DNA of 64,000 bases from Scalesia atractyloides (taxonomy: Eukaryota > Streptophyta > Magnoliopsida > Asterales > Asteraceae), in NCBI GenBank assembly GCA_947069175.1, contig CAMTDV010000013.1, positions 25,981,857 to 26,045,856 on the forward strand. The letters run 5' to 3'. The notes beneath the pieces were generated by a model. The model made no database searches. It was given only the letters and a program-made list of their open reading frames with translations, and had not been told where the DNA came from. Positions 35,206 through 46,838 of this stretch are shown in pieces (positions within the stretch are counted from its first letter, which is position 1; every line of letters starts with the position of its first letter). A program made the position numbers and the translations under genes.

Positions 35206-36936
35206 CATCATCAAAAATGTTAAAAATCTATTTTTTGCCACATTACAAAACTATGAAATCCATGATAAATAAACGATTTTACTCCTCTTCTTAAAAAATC
35301 CCACACCCCCTTTTTATTCTCCGTGTCTCCCCCTTGTGATAACCACCAAGACACCTTCCCATCACCTTCTATCGACCCTTCGCACAGTTTGTCACTTTTA
35401 AATCTGGTCTCGTATTTGGCCCCGCTTTGCATCTCTTCTTATAGTCTTAGACATGATCTCCTATGGTACTAAATTATGTTAACCTCTTGTTCATAAATTA
35501 TACATTGTAGAAGCAACATTGGTTTGAAAGTTTGAATCCACATATTGGTGGGTTACAAGTTGAACAAAACCATAAAGGGTACATAATTGTGTGATAAAAC
35601 GATGCCTTAGTACAATGCACTAATTGATAGTCAAAATCCAAATGAACTCATAACCCAAAAATGTATAAAAAAAAAAAACTAAAGCATTAGATAGCAACAA
35701 ATTACAAATTATAAGATGAATTATGTCACTATTAATGGTGCTTGGAGCCAAGACAAGCAAAATGAAAAGTATCGTGTGAACACCCTATTTTTGTTTCTTT
35801 CTATTTCTCCCCGACTACGGACCCATACTGCCCCCATAAACTAAAAATCCATAACCGTAATTGCTACGTTAATACCGCCTAGTTGCCCATTAGACAAAAA
35901 AATAATCCTTTCACAACTTCATAAATAAGAACATAAGTATATATTGTGTATGTTACTAGGTTTATTTTGTTCCTCAACTTTGGCAAAGACTACAACGACA
36001 TCAAAGTTTAACTCTGAGATAAAGAAGATCATTTTGATGATTCCTGACAGATATAGATGGACATGTAAGAGAATGATTAGAAGTTGGCAACGAAGTTTAG
36101 TAAAAAGGTATAATAATAACCATTCCATATCATCTGATAGTGTTAATAACCAAACATGTTACCATTTACCAATACTTATACCAAAATATCTAATTTTCAA
36201 AAAGAAAAGACTAAAATCATAATACTTACATAACCATAAGGACCCATATGGACCATATGTTCAAATAGCTCCTATTTTCAACTTATGGTGTTGTGTCAAC
36301 CTCTTTACTTTTCCTCTGTTTGAGACTAATATCTAAAGCTCAAGGTGGTAGACGGTAGACCCACATCACATCCCACCTTCAATCCCTTTAAGATACCAAT
36401 ATTAATAGCTGACCCCATGAAAAGACTCTTTAGTTTCTTTGTGAAGCTTTTCACCATCTTGTGCTATTTTGCTACTAAAAAGATTATTCTTTTACCTTCT
36501 TTTCTGGCTACCTTTAGCTACACAACAACTTTCTTGATGTTTCTAGGGTTCTTCTTCTTCATCACCAACTCTTAGATTTTGTTGATTGTTTGCTTTGACC
36601 ATGCCACTTGTGGTCTAATCCCTTGAGGGTTTTGTTTGGCAGGAAAAAAAATATAAGAAATTTCAAATTGGGGGTGTTTGGATAAGGAAAAAGGTGTTAA
36701 ATTTGCTGATTTTGCAGCCTGTTTATGATCAAGAAAGGTTCTTTTGTATGGTTTCTTGATTTTCTTTGAAATATTCAATATTCCCATGAGGGTTTTTAGA
36801 AAAGATTGAAACTTTTACATCTTTGGTGCAATTCTGAATTGGGGTTTTTCAGTTTTTTCTCATCTTTGATAAAGAAGAAATTGTAGGGTTTTTAGTGTAT
36901 CCAGCTGATCAGAATTTTGGTGATCACAATCAATAG
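35206..36936 (+). promoter_or_regulatory. upstream region and 5' leader of the PUB5-like gene
   Basis: No other gene is recognised in 35.2-36.3 kb. The transcript probably starts somewhere in 36.3-36.8 kb, because the leader ends at a good splice donor (AATCAATAG|GTAAGA at 36937). The exact start is not visible; no strong TATA box was picked. The frames at 35919-36222 and 36345-36575 show no domain. Confidence 0.45.
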
Positions 36937-37310
36937 GTAAGATTCTTCAGTTCTTTTTTTTGTTTTGTGTGTGTGTGTGTGTATCATTGATAAAAACAAC
37001 GAATTACAATGAACTCTTTCCTATGCTCATGAGTGTTTATAATCTAATATTTTTAACATTTTTGGTTATTTCTTATACTCAAGAACTGGTATAGAGACAG
37101 GTCTTATGTTGAACACACTCTTGTAGATTCTTGTATTTCAATTGGATTATCACTTAGAGTTTGCTATTTTTATATTGGTTCATATATTGTTTTATGCTCA
37201 TAAATCACAATCATTTCATTTTAATACTCCATTATTGCCCATATATGATTATTTTTCTACAGTTTTTCCAAATTTTGGGAAAAAACTTATAACTTTCAAT
37301 CTCTTTGCAG
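36937..37310 (+). other. 5' UTR intron of the PUB5-like gene
   Basis: Donor GTAAGATTC at 36937 and acceptor CTCTTTGCAG ending at 37310, 23 bases before the ATG. It contains a (GT)n run near 36967. Leader introns often raise expression in plants; that is family knowledge, not seen here. Confidence 0.65.
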
Positions 37311-37333
37311 ATTAGGATATTTATTTTATACTA

Positions 37334-40300
37334 ATGGGAACCGATGTTACTGAAGTTGTGGAGAAATTACCATCACCTAGTGACATTAAGGTACAAATCT
37401 GTGGCTACTTATAAACTTATGATAAGTTATTTAATTTACGGTTATATTACCGGGTTCATAGCTCATATGTTATACGAATATTGGTGTTATCAGGTGCATA
37501 AGGTTATGTGCACGGAGCTACTAAAGATTGTAGATCGGGTTGATAAAATTTTCCCCGAAATCGAAGCTGCTAGGCCTCGATGCTCGTCGGGGATCCAGTC
37601 ACTTTGCTTGTTAACTAAGGCCATCGATAAAGCCAAATCGTTGATTCGAGACTGCTGTGAGTCGAGTAAGCTCTACTTGGTATGTGTGTTAAATATATTA
37701 TAATTTTTGTATGTTATGTCAGTTGGGATATTCTTATTTTGACATTTAATTTTCTGATCTTGGATGTGTGCAGGCGTTGACGGGAAGTACGGTTTTGTCG
37801 AGATGTAAAATATCGAAGAATTTGCTGGAACAGAGTTTGAGTCAGATCCAAAGCATGGTTCCTGTGATGCTTGCATCAAAGGTTGGTTGATTTATGTGAT
37901 ATTTTGTTAGTATATAATATAAGGTATATCGCCAACAACGTTCCATGATGGAACGAGATTATGGCAAATGCATGTTACTTTCGTAGTTTGGGCTTGTGAT
38001 TTACTTCCGTCATATTCCAAGATCCGACCTTTATTATGTTCCATTTGTTGATGTTGATTGTTCTTTTTTTATTTTATTATATGCAGTGTTGTATAGCTAA
38101 GCACTAGACCGTTAGTCGGCCGGTAGGGTACCGACTAGTGATTAATCGGCATTAATAGGGATTAATCGGATTGGGATTTTATATTTAATTTTCAGTTTTA
38201 TATGTATATACACACACTTTTATATGTATTTTTTGAGTAAACATGTTTTAACACCTTCTTCGACCCATATTTTCAAGTAGATATGATTAATTGACGGAAT
38301 TTACAGGTTTTTGTCAAGAATCTGGCCAGAATCGCTAGACTGCCACCGATTTTTGCCAATTAGGACTGTATTTGACCACTGTTGAATGTCTACTTCTACT
38401 TATTAGTTAACCGATTAGATACAAATTACCCGCTGAACCTCCGACCAGCGATTAATCAGCGACTAATCGGAGGCTAGTCGATTTTTACAACCATGCTTAT
38501 ATGTAATCGAAAATAAGTTGTTATATATAAAATATATAGTTTTAATAATATAAAGGGAGTGTTCCTTTGGGTCATTTATTTTGTCAGTTAAACGCTTGAA
38601 CACATCCAAACGATCCATATGAAATATTTTTCGATCCAAAACGCGTGTCTCACTTTTGTGTGAAACTGTTGCGTCCAGATATCTCATATCATCGGGGAGC
38701 TTCGGGGGGTCAAACTTAATTTAGATCCATCGGAAGAAGAAGCCGGGAAAGCCGTTAGATCATTACTCGAAGCATACCGAACGAGAAACCTTTCAGAAAA
38801 TAGATCCGACAACGAGTGGATTCAAATAGCTACGCAAAAGCTTCAAATTACATCGCAAAAGGCGCTTTTAATCGAACGAAGATCTATGAAAAAACTCGTA
38901 AGAGAAATTACCGAAGGAAACAACAAACAACAAAAGAAGCAGATTTTATTACACCTTTTAGATTTGCTTAATAAGTACGGAAAGTCAATCGCATATGGAC
39001 GTGTAGAGACCGATAACAGTGTACAAGATCAAGATTACGATTCTCAAACGGTTGACTTTCATGTTGACCGCGAAAAGAGTGAAAAAGATATGTTCGGTGC
39101 ACCGCCAGAAGAGTTTAAGTGTCCGATTTCTCTCAAGATAATGTACGATCCGGTTATTATTAGTTCGGGTCAAACGTTTGAAAGAATGTGGATACAAAAA
39201 TGGTTTGACGAAGGTCACGACGTATGTCCAAAAACGAAAAGGAAATTATCGAATTATTCAATGATACCGAACACTGCCATGAAGGATTTAATCTCGAAAT
39301 GGTGTGACACGTACGGAATCACGGTCCCGGATCCGTTTATTCAGCTGCCGAATCATGTTAACACGTGGGACCATTCTACTACTTCGGTTAATAGCTTGAG
39401 TTCCATGTATAGTCTTCAACTTCCGGTTGATTACAGTAGTGTTTCACTGAGTTCTTTAGATAACAGCCGAGTTATTGAAGTTTGAAAATCGTCGTGAATT
39501 TGATGTTGAATTATCTCAAGAAATTGATGATGCGCTTCCGTGGGAGTTTCAATGCAAGCTTGTTCAAGATCTCGTGTCCCAATTGAAAGATGATGATCAA
39601 GCTTGTAGCTTTATTATGTGTGAGAGTTTGGTTGGATCGCTTGTGAAATTTTTGATGGTCGCACGTGATGAAAATGATGTGAAAGCTCAGAGGAGTGGAT
39701 GTTTGTTGTTGCTAATTTTGGTTACCAAATGCAGGTACTAATGCTTCCTGATAAAATTTAGAGTAAAATGCCATTTTTGTCCCTGTGGTTTAACCAGTTT
39801 TGCGACTTTCGTTTAAAGGTTTGTTTTTCCGCATCTGGATCCAAAAGGTTTGAAATCTTGCCACTTTCTCTTCCGGCTCGTTAAACTCCATTCAGTTTTC
39901 TCTGATAAGTCAGGGGTATTTTCGTCTTATTGTTAACTTAAAAGGGCAATTTGGTCTTTTTCAAGGATGTTCGGTCTTTTTACATTTTATATAAAAAGAC
40001 TGAATTGCCCTGTAAGTTAAAAAAGACAGAAATAACCCTGAATTACCGGAGAAAAATGGATGGAGTTAATGAGCCGGATGAAATTGGCAAGATTTCAAAC
40101 CTTTTAGATCCAGATACGGAAAAACAAACCTTTGGATGAAAGTCGCAAAACTGGCCAAATCTCATGGACGAAAATGATATTTTACTCTAAAATTTATTTG
40201 CTTTCTCTTTTGGGTGTTTTGTATTTAGAAAATAAAGTTTTAATTCCTTTTTTCTGCCTTTTCTTCTTTGCAGGAGCATAAAATACTTGAGCAAAGATGC

Positions 40301-41032
40301 ATACCTGTTAATATCCGAGTTTCTTGAATCAGAAGTAACCGAAGAAGCTCTTGCCATTACCGAAGAGTTGTCGTCCCACGAAAATTGCCGATCCGAAATT
40401 GCGTCCTCGGGTTCTCTCGCTTATTTTTCAAGATTCTTGATACCCAACCGAGAGAACTTCAAACACAGGCCCTCAAGATTCTCTATAACTTGACTTCAAC
40501 TAGAAATGTCCGTAATTTAATCGTTTCTTCAGAACTAATCCCTAAACTGGTCACGCTGTCCGAAGACGGTGATTCAGTTTCAATATACTGCATAGCGATC
40601 TTGACGAACTTATGTGGAAATCCGGATAATAAAAGCGTTATTGCGGAGACAAAGGGGTGCATATCGTTAGTCGCTAAAGTTCTTGAGAGTGAAGGGTGTA
40701 AGGAACAAGAACAGGCGTCGGAGATTCTTCTTTCGTTATGCTCTCAAAGCATTCAATATTGTCGGTTGGTGATGGACGAAGGGGTGATTCCTTCGTTGGT
40801 TTCGATTTCGATTAATGGAAATGATAAAGGGAAAGCTAAAGCACTTGAACTGCTTCGGCTTTTGAGAGATGCGGAGCTTGAAGATTATGTGGAAGAACCC
40901 GTTGTTGCTACGGTTTATGATGGTTCGAAGGATTCGCACGCTTTGCATGCGGAGAAGAAGACATCGTCTAAAGCTTCATGGATTATATCCAGGTTTCCGT
41001 TTATTTCCAGAACGCAAAAGAGGAAAGTATAG
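37334..41032 (+). CDS. PUB5: U-box/ARM-repeat E3 ubiquitin ligase, PUB5-like, two apparent frameshifts
   Basis: Predicted E3 ligase that recruits E2-ubiquitin through its U-box and substrates through ARM repeats. Coding exons: 37334-37390, 37494-37679, 37774-37881, 38679-39734, 40274-41032, all with GT/AG borders. The first three encode the conserved N-terminal domain (MGTDVTEVVEKLPSPSDIK, then VHKVMCTELLKIVDRV, ARPRCSSGIQSLC, then ALTGSTVLSRCK) that identifies the PUB5 group. Exon 4 carries the U-box at about 39100-39320 (PPEEFKCPISLKIMYDPVII, WFDEGH..CPKTKRKL); the last exon carries ARM-like leucine-rich helices. Frame shifts at a T run at 39481-39483 (one base too many) and at T5 at 40424-40428 (one too few). 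They cancel: 2,166 nt in total, about 721 residues, as expected for PUB5. Probable assembly errors. Confidence 0.9.
38084..38495. mobile_element. hAT-like element in intron of the PUB5-like gene
   Basis: A 412-bp insertion with termini CAGTGTTGTATAG and, on the other strand, CATGGTTGTAAAA. Flanking 8-mers ATTATATG (38076-38083) and CTTATATG (38496-38503) match at 7 of 8. The interior repeats the word GATTAATCGG and relatives near both ends. It lies in the sense intron between 37882 and 38678 and leaves both splice sites clear. Confidence 0.75.
39761..40187. mobile_element. Mutator-like foldback element in the last intron of the PUB5-like gene
   Basis: Starts GAGTAAAATGCCATTTTTG and ends CGAAAATGATATTTTACTC. 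Nearly the whole 427 bp folds on itself. A perfect 9-bp TSD, TAAAATTTA, lies at 39752-39760 and 40188-40196. It fills most of the intron 39735-40273. The short frame at 39951-40139 is the palindrome, not an exon. Confidence 0.92.
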
Positions 41033-41228
41033 GTAAGAATAAGTTTTTACTTTTTAATAATTCAAATCGCTTCATCGCTTAGGGGTGCTAAACGAGTCGT
41101 GCTTTCGGGTTCAACCTGAAACTGACCCAAACCCACGAATTTCGTGTTAGGTTCGTGTTGTGTCAGAAATTCACACCCCTAGATAAAACCATGTTCGTTA
41201 ATGAAGAACCACCATGTTTAATTTGCAG
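41033..41228 (+). other. probable 3' UTR intron with a small hAT-like insertion
   Basis: The stop codon TAG at 41030-41032 is followed at once by the donor-like GTAAGAATAAG; an acceptor AATTTGCAG ends at 41228. Within it, about 41081-41182 starts AGGGGTGCTAAACG and ends TTCACACCCCT, the termini of a hAT-type MITE, without a confirmed TSD. Alternatively the transcript simply ends downstream of the stop. Confidence 0.45.
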
Positions 41229-41232
41229 GTTT

Positions 41233-42173
41233 TGCCGTTCTTTTTCTTGTAATAAAACGGGTAGTGTTGCATGGTTTGATCCAAGAACTCCCAGTTTTGT
41301 TCAGGTTTGTAAATTACAATCATTTGTGCATATATATCGCGTTATAGAATCCCACTTGAGTTCAGATCACCCGTGTTGATTCATCCTGCTGATAGAAAGT
41401 AAAATAGATTTGTACATAGTAAACCGTCGTTTAGTTCGTTGGTTTCTATAGTTCTTATACATAACTTTTGCTGATTGTTCATTTGTAATATTTTTGGAGT
41501 GGCATGAAGTTGAACATTTTTATTTAATTTTTGATCTTGTTAACATTTTTGCTGATTCTGTCATGTATGTACATAGATACATTTTGGTTTCTGTTGGATG
41601 TTTCTTGAGAGAGAACAGAGATATGTTCCTTTTAGAAAAAAAATTCTTAGATTATTTATATAGAAAAATAGAAAAATAAACAACCACTTTGATGTGTTGC
41701 GACATCGGACCTCTTAGTATCATTCAATAGTGTGTGTTATGTTCAATGAGAGCTCACGACTTTGTTTTGGTTATCCATAACTCGAACGCCTATAGTGCGT
41801 CATTGATATTTTAGGCTAGACATTATATGTGCGCATCGTCTCTCAATGTGACGTTTGTGTTGTGGTTCCAACGGTATCGATTGGCCCAAGAAAATAGCGA
41901 GGAAACCAGGCAAAATTTAGTGAGAATTCTTTTGATAATTTTTCTACATACTCTATTAATGAAAAGAGAATTCATTTTAAAAAGGATTACATGACCCTTT
42001 TGAAATAAATATAAGATATGAATTTAATACATCTATTTGAGAAAACTGGACTTTGTCCCTTTTGGAATTATGTATTACACAAATACTATGAAGTAAATAC
42101 ATATTACTAAATTATCTGCCAAATTGTCTTGTCAGTGAATTACTATAAATAATGTGTTATACTACAAGTAATT
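41233..42173. other. 3' flank of the PUB5-like gene and intergenic DNA
   Basis: May include the last untranslated exon. No further gene, RNA or terminal repeat is seen; the open frames at 41155-41379 and 41494-41679 have no known motif. Confidence 0.4.
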
Positions 42174-42182
42174 TATAATTTA

Positions 42183-42611
42183 GAGTAAACTGCCAAAATG
42201 GTTTATGAGGTTTGATCATTTTTGCCACTTTAGTTCAAAACTCAAACCTTTGGAATATGGGTTCCTGTGGTTTCAATTTTATTGCCATTTTTATCCAAAA
42301 GCAAAATCTGGTCAGATTTTCCAATTAACATCCAGTTTTATTTGTCTTTTTCCTCCTTTTTAATGAAAGGCAAAATCGTCAGATGTTTTTAATTTGTTAT
42401 AATAAAACGTTAAAAGACTATTTTGCCATTTATTAAACGGGAGGAAAAAGACAAAAAACTGGATGTTAACTGAAAAATCTAACCAAATTTTGATTTTGGA
42501 TGAAAGTGGCAACAAAATTGAAACTATAGGGATCCAGATTCAAAAGGTTTGAGTTTTGGATTAAAGTGACAAAAATGACCATACCTCAGGTATCATTTTA
42601 ACAATTTACTC
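42183..42611. mobile_element. Mutator-like foldback element with perfect 9-bp TSD
   Basis: Starts GAGTAAACTGCCAAAATGG, ends ATTTTAACAATTTACTC, and folds on itself over almost all of its 429 bp. TATAATTTA is duplicated at 42174-42182 and 42612-42620. Its arms are closely similar to the truncated copy at 20205-20584 (AAAATCTGGTCAGATTTT, TTATAATAAAACGTTAAAA). Confidence 0.93.
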
Positions 42612-42837
42612 TATAATTTATAATCATTCTTTGAAAAAAAAGAACCAGAGGAAGCTTTTTTGATAATTAAGTAAATTTGCCAGGGGGGTTGAAATAAACA
42701 ATCCGTAAGTGAAATAACTGAAAAAACCGAACCCATACAAAAACTAACAGTTTGGTTTTGTATTCCATAAAACCGAGATTTAAGGTTTGGTTTTATATTT
42801 TCTGAAACCGAAGACATGTTGTTTTATGAGGTTGGTT

Positions 42838-43170
42838 AGCGTACAATATTCCTTAACGTACGATATGAAATTACGCATGTTATAAAACTTAAAAACCCTA
42901 ATCACGCATGTTGAAAACCATAATCACGCATGTTGAAAACCATTATCACGCATGAACATAATCACGCACGTACAAAATCATTTGTGTACCTTAGTGTTCC
43001 TAGCTATCCACTCGTTTTATCAATCTACTTTGGGGTAATACATATGGTAATAGATACATATGGTAATAGAAATCACGTATGGGGTGAAAAACCTAATCAC
43101 GCATGTTATAAAAATAATCACACATGTTATAATTTTATCAACGTACGTTAAACAAAATTGTGCAATACAC
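42838..43170. repeat. cluster of AATCACGCATGTT repeats between inverted TTAACGTACG words
   Basis: About seven copies or near copies of ATCACGCATGTT (for example near 42899, 42921, 42943, 43100), bounded by TTAACGTACG near 42853 and its complement CGTACGTTAA near 43142. This suggests a small DNA transposon with sub-terminal repeats; no TSD was established. Confidence 0.55.
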
Positions 43171-43317
43171 TTTCACTTGTTTTATTATATTTCTTATTAA
43201 AATTATGGTATAATTTTTATTTTGAATGTTAAGTAATATATAAACATTAAAAAAGTGTAGCCGAAAAGTCACGTATTTAAGTCGTTTGTAAAGGATTCTA
43301 CCCGTCGCTTGATGGGA

Positions 43318-43570
43318 ATTGTACTTCAAGGCGGCCCGCGCGGCTCGTCTGCTGCGCGAGCTTCGCCTGTTTGCCGACCAGCAGTAGGGGCCTCGGCCCC
43401 CAAAGGCACGTGTCGTAGGCTAAGCTCGCGCGGCGGACGAGTCGCGCGGGCGCGGCGGTCGCTGCAAAACCTTGGGCGTGAGCCTGGGCGGAGCGGACAC
43501 CACTTGTGAAATCTTTCAACACTTGTGAAATTTTTCAACACTTGTGATAATTTCACAAGTGTGCTACCAC
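43318..43570. repeat. GC-rich island followed by CACTTGTGAAA repeats
   Basis: 43318-43500 is strongly GC-rich, with many CGCG words, in otherwise AT-rich DNA. It is followed by three ~20-bp copies of ACACTTGTGAAATYTTTCA and their complement TTTCACAAGTGT at 43550. It resembles transposon LTR sequence more than a gene; the overlapping frames on both strands are composition artefacts. Confidence 0.5.
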
Positions 43571-43838
43571 AGCCTCTCGGAAGAAACCCTTAGGAAATGT
43601 GGAATTATCAATTAATCATAAACTAAAAAAATTAAAGGGTTTAGGTCACTTTCAGGTTGAACCCATGAACTCGTTTAGCTAAAGGAGTTGGGTTCGCGTC
43701 AACTCAGTCTGGCTGGCAGGTTGACCCTTTTAACCAATTCAAATTATATTCTATATTTGACAATATTGTTTATTTTATAAATTAAACAAGGTGCGTATTT
43801 TATGGCATAATTATAGCTTAAAAAGAAATTTTAACATA

Positions 43839-44805
43839 TCAATCAATCAATCGTACCCAGTAAATTCCACAAATAGCAAAGCTATTGATTGGGTCTCAGG
43901 AGGGTGAGATGTAGGCACACCTTACCTCTATCCTTAGGAATAGAGAGGCTGCTTCCAGAGAGACCCTCGACACCAAAGACATATAGTAGAAAAGCTAGAA
44001 ACTAAACATATCTAAACAAAGTGCTACTAGATAACAAAAGAAGTGGTGAATAGGTAACATAGTGAAGAAGGACAAATATTTCGAATCACAAGATCCCACT
44101 TAAGCATATATGAAAAAAACACCATCAACTCATAATCCGCCTATACTATAAAGAAACGCTAAACATCTACCCCAATGCTCAGACCTGATGAATCTATGCC
44201 TAAAAGTCCTTAACCTTAATCCTACTTCTCTATAAACCCTTATCCTGGACCATGTCTTCAGAGATGTGTAACTCTATCAAATCTTTCCTAATTCGCTCAT
44301 CCCAAGTCAACTTGCTCTAACTGGCGCTGTCAATTGCCTCATCTTCACATGCCCAAACCATCTCAATCTTCCCTCCCCTATCTTATCCGAAATAGTAGCT
44401 ACTCCTACCATTTCCCTGAAATCCTCATTTCTTATCTGGTCTAACCTTGTATGCCCATACATCCACATTAACATTCTCATTTATGCTACATCCATCTTGC
44501 GCGCTTGTGCTTTCTTAATTGACAAATAGTCTGTCCCATACAACATAGCGGGTCTAATCGCAACCCTATAAAATTTTCCCTTTAATTTAGTTGGGAACCT
44601 TTTGTCGCACAAAACCCCAGTGGTTGCTTTCCACCTACACCATCCAGCTTGGATATGATGTGCTACATCGCTATCTATCTCCCCATCCATTTGTACAAAC
44701 GATCCTAAATACTTGAACTTGTAACCTGCGAAACACCTTGACAATCAATAGTAATTTGAATGTCGTCGCCATCGCCTACACCACTAAAATTACAATAAAG
44801 GTACT
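43839..44805 (-). pseudogene. LINE (L1-type) 3' part: ORF2 C-terminal segment and tail
   Basis: Minus-strand end of a LINE whose body continues at 46486-46838 and 61175-62430. Readable: KYLGSFVQMDGEIDSDVAHH, IQAGWCRWKATTGVL, KLKGKFYRVAIRPAMLYGTD. The 3' UTR contains the AATAGAGAGGCTGCTTCC block seen in other LINE tails here and ends in a (GATT)n-like tail near 43840. The flank AAAAGAAATTTTAACATA (43821-43838) resembles AAAGAAAAATTAACATA (62430-62446), a likely imperfect target duplication of the LINE. Confidence 0.87.
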
Positions 44806-46480
44806 AACGTGTAAGAGCGTGGGTATATTTTTAGATATATTTAAGTATTTTTCACTCGTTTATTCAAGTTTTACATTTATAAAACACGATATACAATTAT
44901 CACTCTCTACAAACGCTGGGGCAAGTGTAGCCATCTTTGGCGTAGTATAGTGATGGTAAGATACCGAGGTCGTCCAAGGACACAAGAGTTTTTAATAGCG
45001 GAATATCGTCGACGTCTAATGTAATCAAATTTCTTAGAAAATATTTTTTAATATGTAAACATAAAGAAAGAAACGAAGTAATTAAAAGAAACAAATAGAC
45101 AAGATAGAATCACTTGATTCCAACTCGTTATTTATGTATCTTTGATGATTTCCGCGCTTTGGGTTTTTTAAGAGATTATCTTAGTTAAAGTGGCATGTTC
45201 CTCTTTTGGAGGCAACGCTACCCTCAGCCATATTGGTCTGAGTTAGCAGGGATACAGTTCCGCAAGGCCAAAATATTGAAAGATAATTAAGAAAGTTATT
45301 AATACGAAGTGTGACATGCCCCCTTTTTGGAGGCAACGCTACCCTCTGCCATATTGGTATGAGTTAGCAGGGATACAGTCCCGCAAGGCTGGTTTAAAGT
45401 TTTAATAGTAGTTTATTTATAAGGGATTCAAGTTGTTCTTGCTTCCCCCGATTTGATTCTATTTGCCTCAAAGGAAGTCCTAATAAGCTTGAAGCAAGTC
45501 TTCGCAGGATCTATACACTGAACGAGGCAAGAACTTTACCGAAACCACCCTTCTAACCCCCTTCCAGGCAGTTAACGCGCTTTATATAGATCGTAAAGAA
45601 AAGAATGAGTGAATCAATGAAACATAAAGAGATGACAAATAAAGTTCACTTTCAATATAAAAACTAGTTATTAAAGTCATTAATACATATCCAATTAAAA
45701 AGTTTACCAAAGATAAGAAATCAAAAGTAATACATAAATAACTTGTCTTCGCCAAGTGATGTAAGAGATTTGCCAAGCATGGCCTTTGTTTGACAAAAAC
45801 TCTTACGATCAATCTTGGTTTCCGAGACTACTACACACACCCTAAGATGCATAATGGATGAATGTGGTGGATGATGGTGGTATTATGGTGGTGGAGTGGT
45901 GGTAGGTGTGAGAGAAGTGGTTTGCTAAGGGATGAGTTGGAATGAAATCAAGCACCCCCTATTTCTAGCTAGAAACAGTGAGTTCACATGGCCCCGAGCC
46001 CTGTGGGCATAACCTCGTGTCTTCCTTTTTCTCTGTCTTCATTTATTGCGTTTGTTAGATCAGATGCTTGCACGACCCCGTGGCTATTGTACTTGCTGTA
46101 CTATCCAAGATTCGCAAATCTAGAAGTTGACCACGGCCAACGTCCCCGTGTCATTTGTCTATTTTGTTTGTCTTTTTCTCCTCTGGATTCTTGAAGGGGC
46201 ACGACCCCATGCCGACTAGGCACGGCCCCGTGTCTGACTTCTGATTCGTTGTTTTTGTGGTCTTGGGGTGAAGCTCGGAGGGTTGGTATAATGTGTAATC
46301 TTCCAGTAAACTGTATTTATGCTAGTTTTTGTCGTTAATTTGTTCCTTTTGTATGTTTAAACTCTTTTAATCCTGAAAATCAATAGTATACAAAGAAACA
46401 CACTTTTTCCAACATTAGTATTAAAAAGGGGTCGATTTTATACCGTATTTGATACAATTTATATGTTGCATTTCATATCA
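44806..46480. mobile_element. 1.7-kb solo-LTR-like insertion in the LINE
   Basis: Inserted between two halves of the LINE sequence SKTEY, with a perfect 5-bp TSD GTACT at 44801-44805 and 46481-46485. On the minus strand it begins TGATATGAAATGCAACATAT, the usual style of a 5' LTR end, but the other terminus (ACACGTT) lacks the canonical CA. It has no coding region. Two ~70-bp direct repeats containing GGCAACGCTACCCTC start near 45203 and 45324, and CACGACCCCGTG-like words recur at 46.0-46.25 kb. Confidence 0.75.
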
Positions 46481-46485
46481 GTACT

Positions 46486-46838
46486 CAGTCTTAGAAGGAC
46501 TACTTCTTAAACCTTTTCCCTCTAAAGTTGTTTGCCACTCCTCTAACCTCGCATTAAGGCTCTATTCAGTCTCCACCACTAACACAATATCATCTGCGAA
46601 AAACAAACACCATGGAATTATCTCTTGAATAGACCTAGACAGCTCATCCAACACTATAGTGAAAACGAACAGACTCAACGCAGACCCTTAATGAATTCCT
46701 ACCTTAACAGGGAAGAAATTTGTATCCCCTACAGGTGCACAGACACTATTTTCAGATCTAACATACATATCCTTGATTATGTCAACATACTTCCTAGGAA
46801 CCCATCTATCTTCAAAACTATCCCAAATTAATCTGCGT
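46486..46838 (-). pseudogene. LINE ORF2 reverse-transcriptase core segment
   Basis: Minus-strand middle part of the LINE. Readable: WVPRKYVDIIKDMYV, VGIHQGSAL, and a FADDIVLVVE segment near 46590 in which both catalytic Asp residues of the RT motif are kept. Stops interrupt the frame. It ends at the insertion point of the 14.3-kb element; the joined LINE would read SVPRRLIW across the gap. Confidence 0.88.

Noticed and set aside
43298..43556. Overlapping frames on both strands in the GC island
   Set aside because: Stop codons are rare in GC-rich DNA by composition; translations are Arg/Ala-rich and unlike any family.
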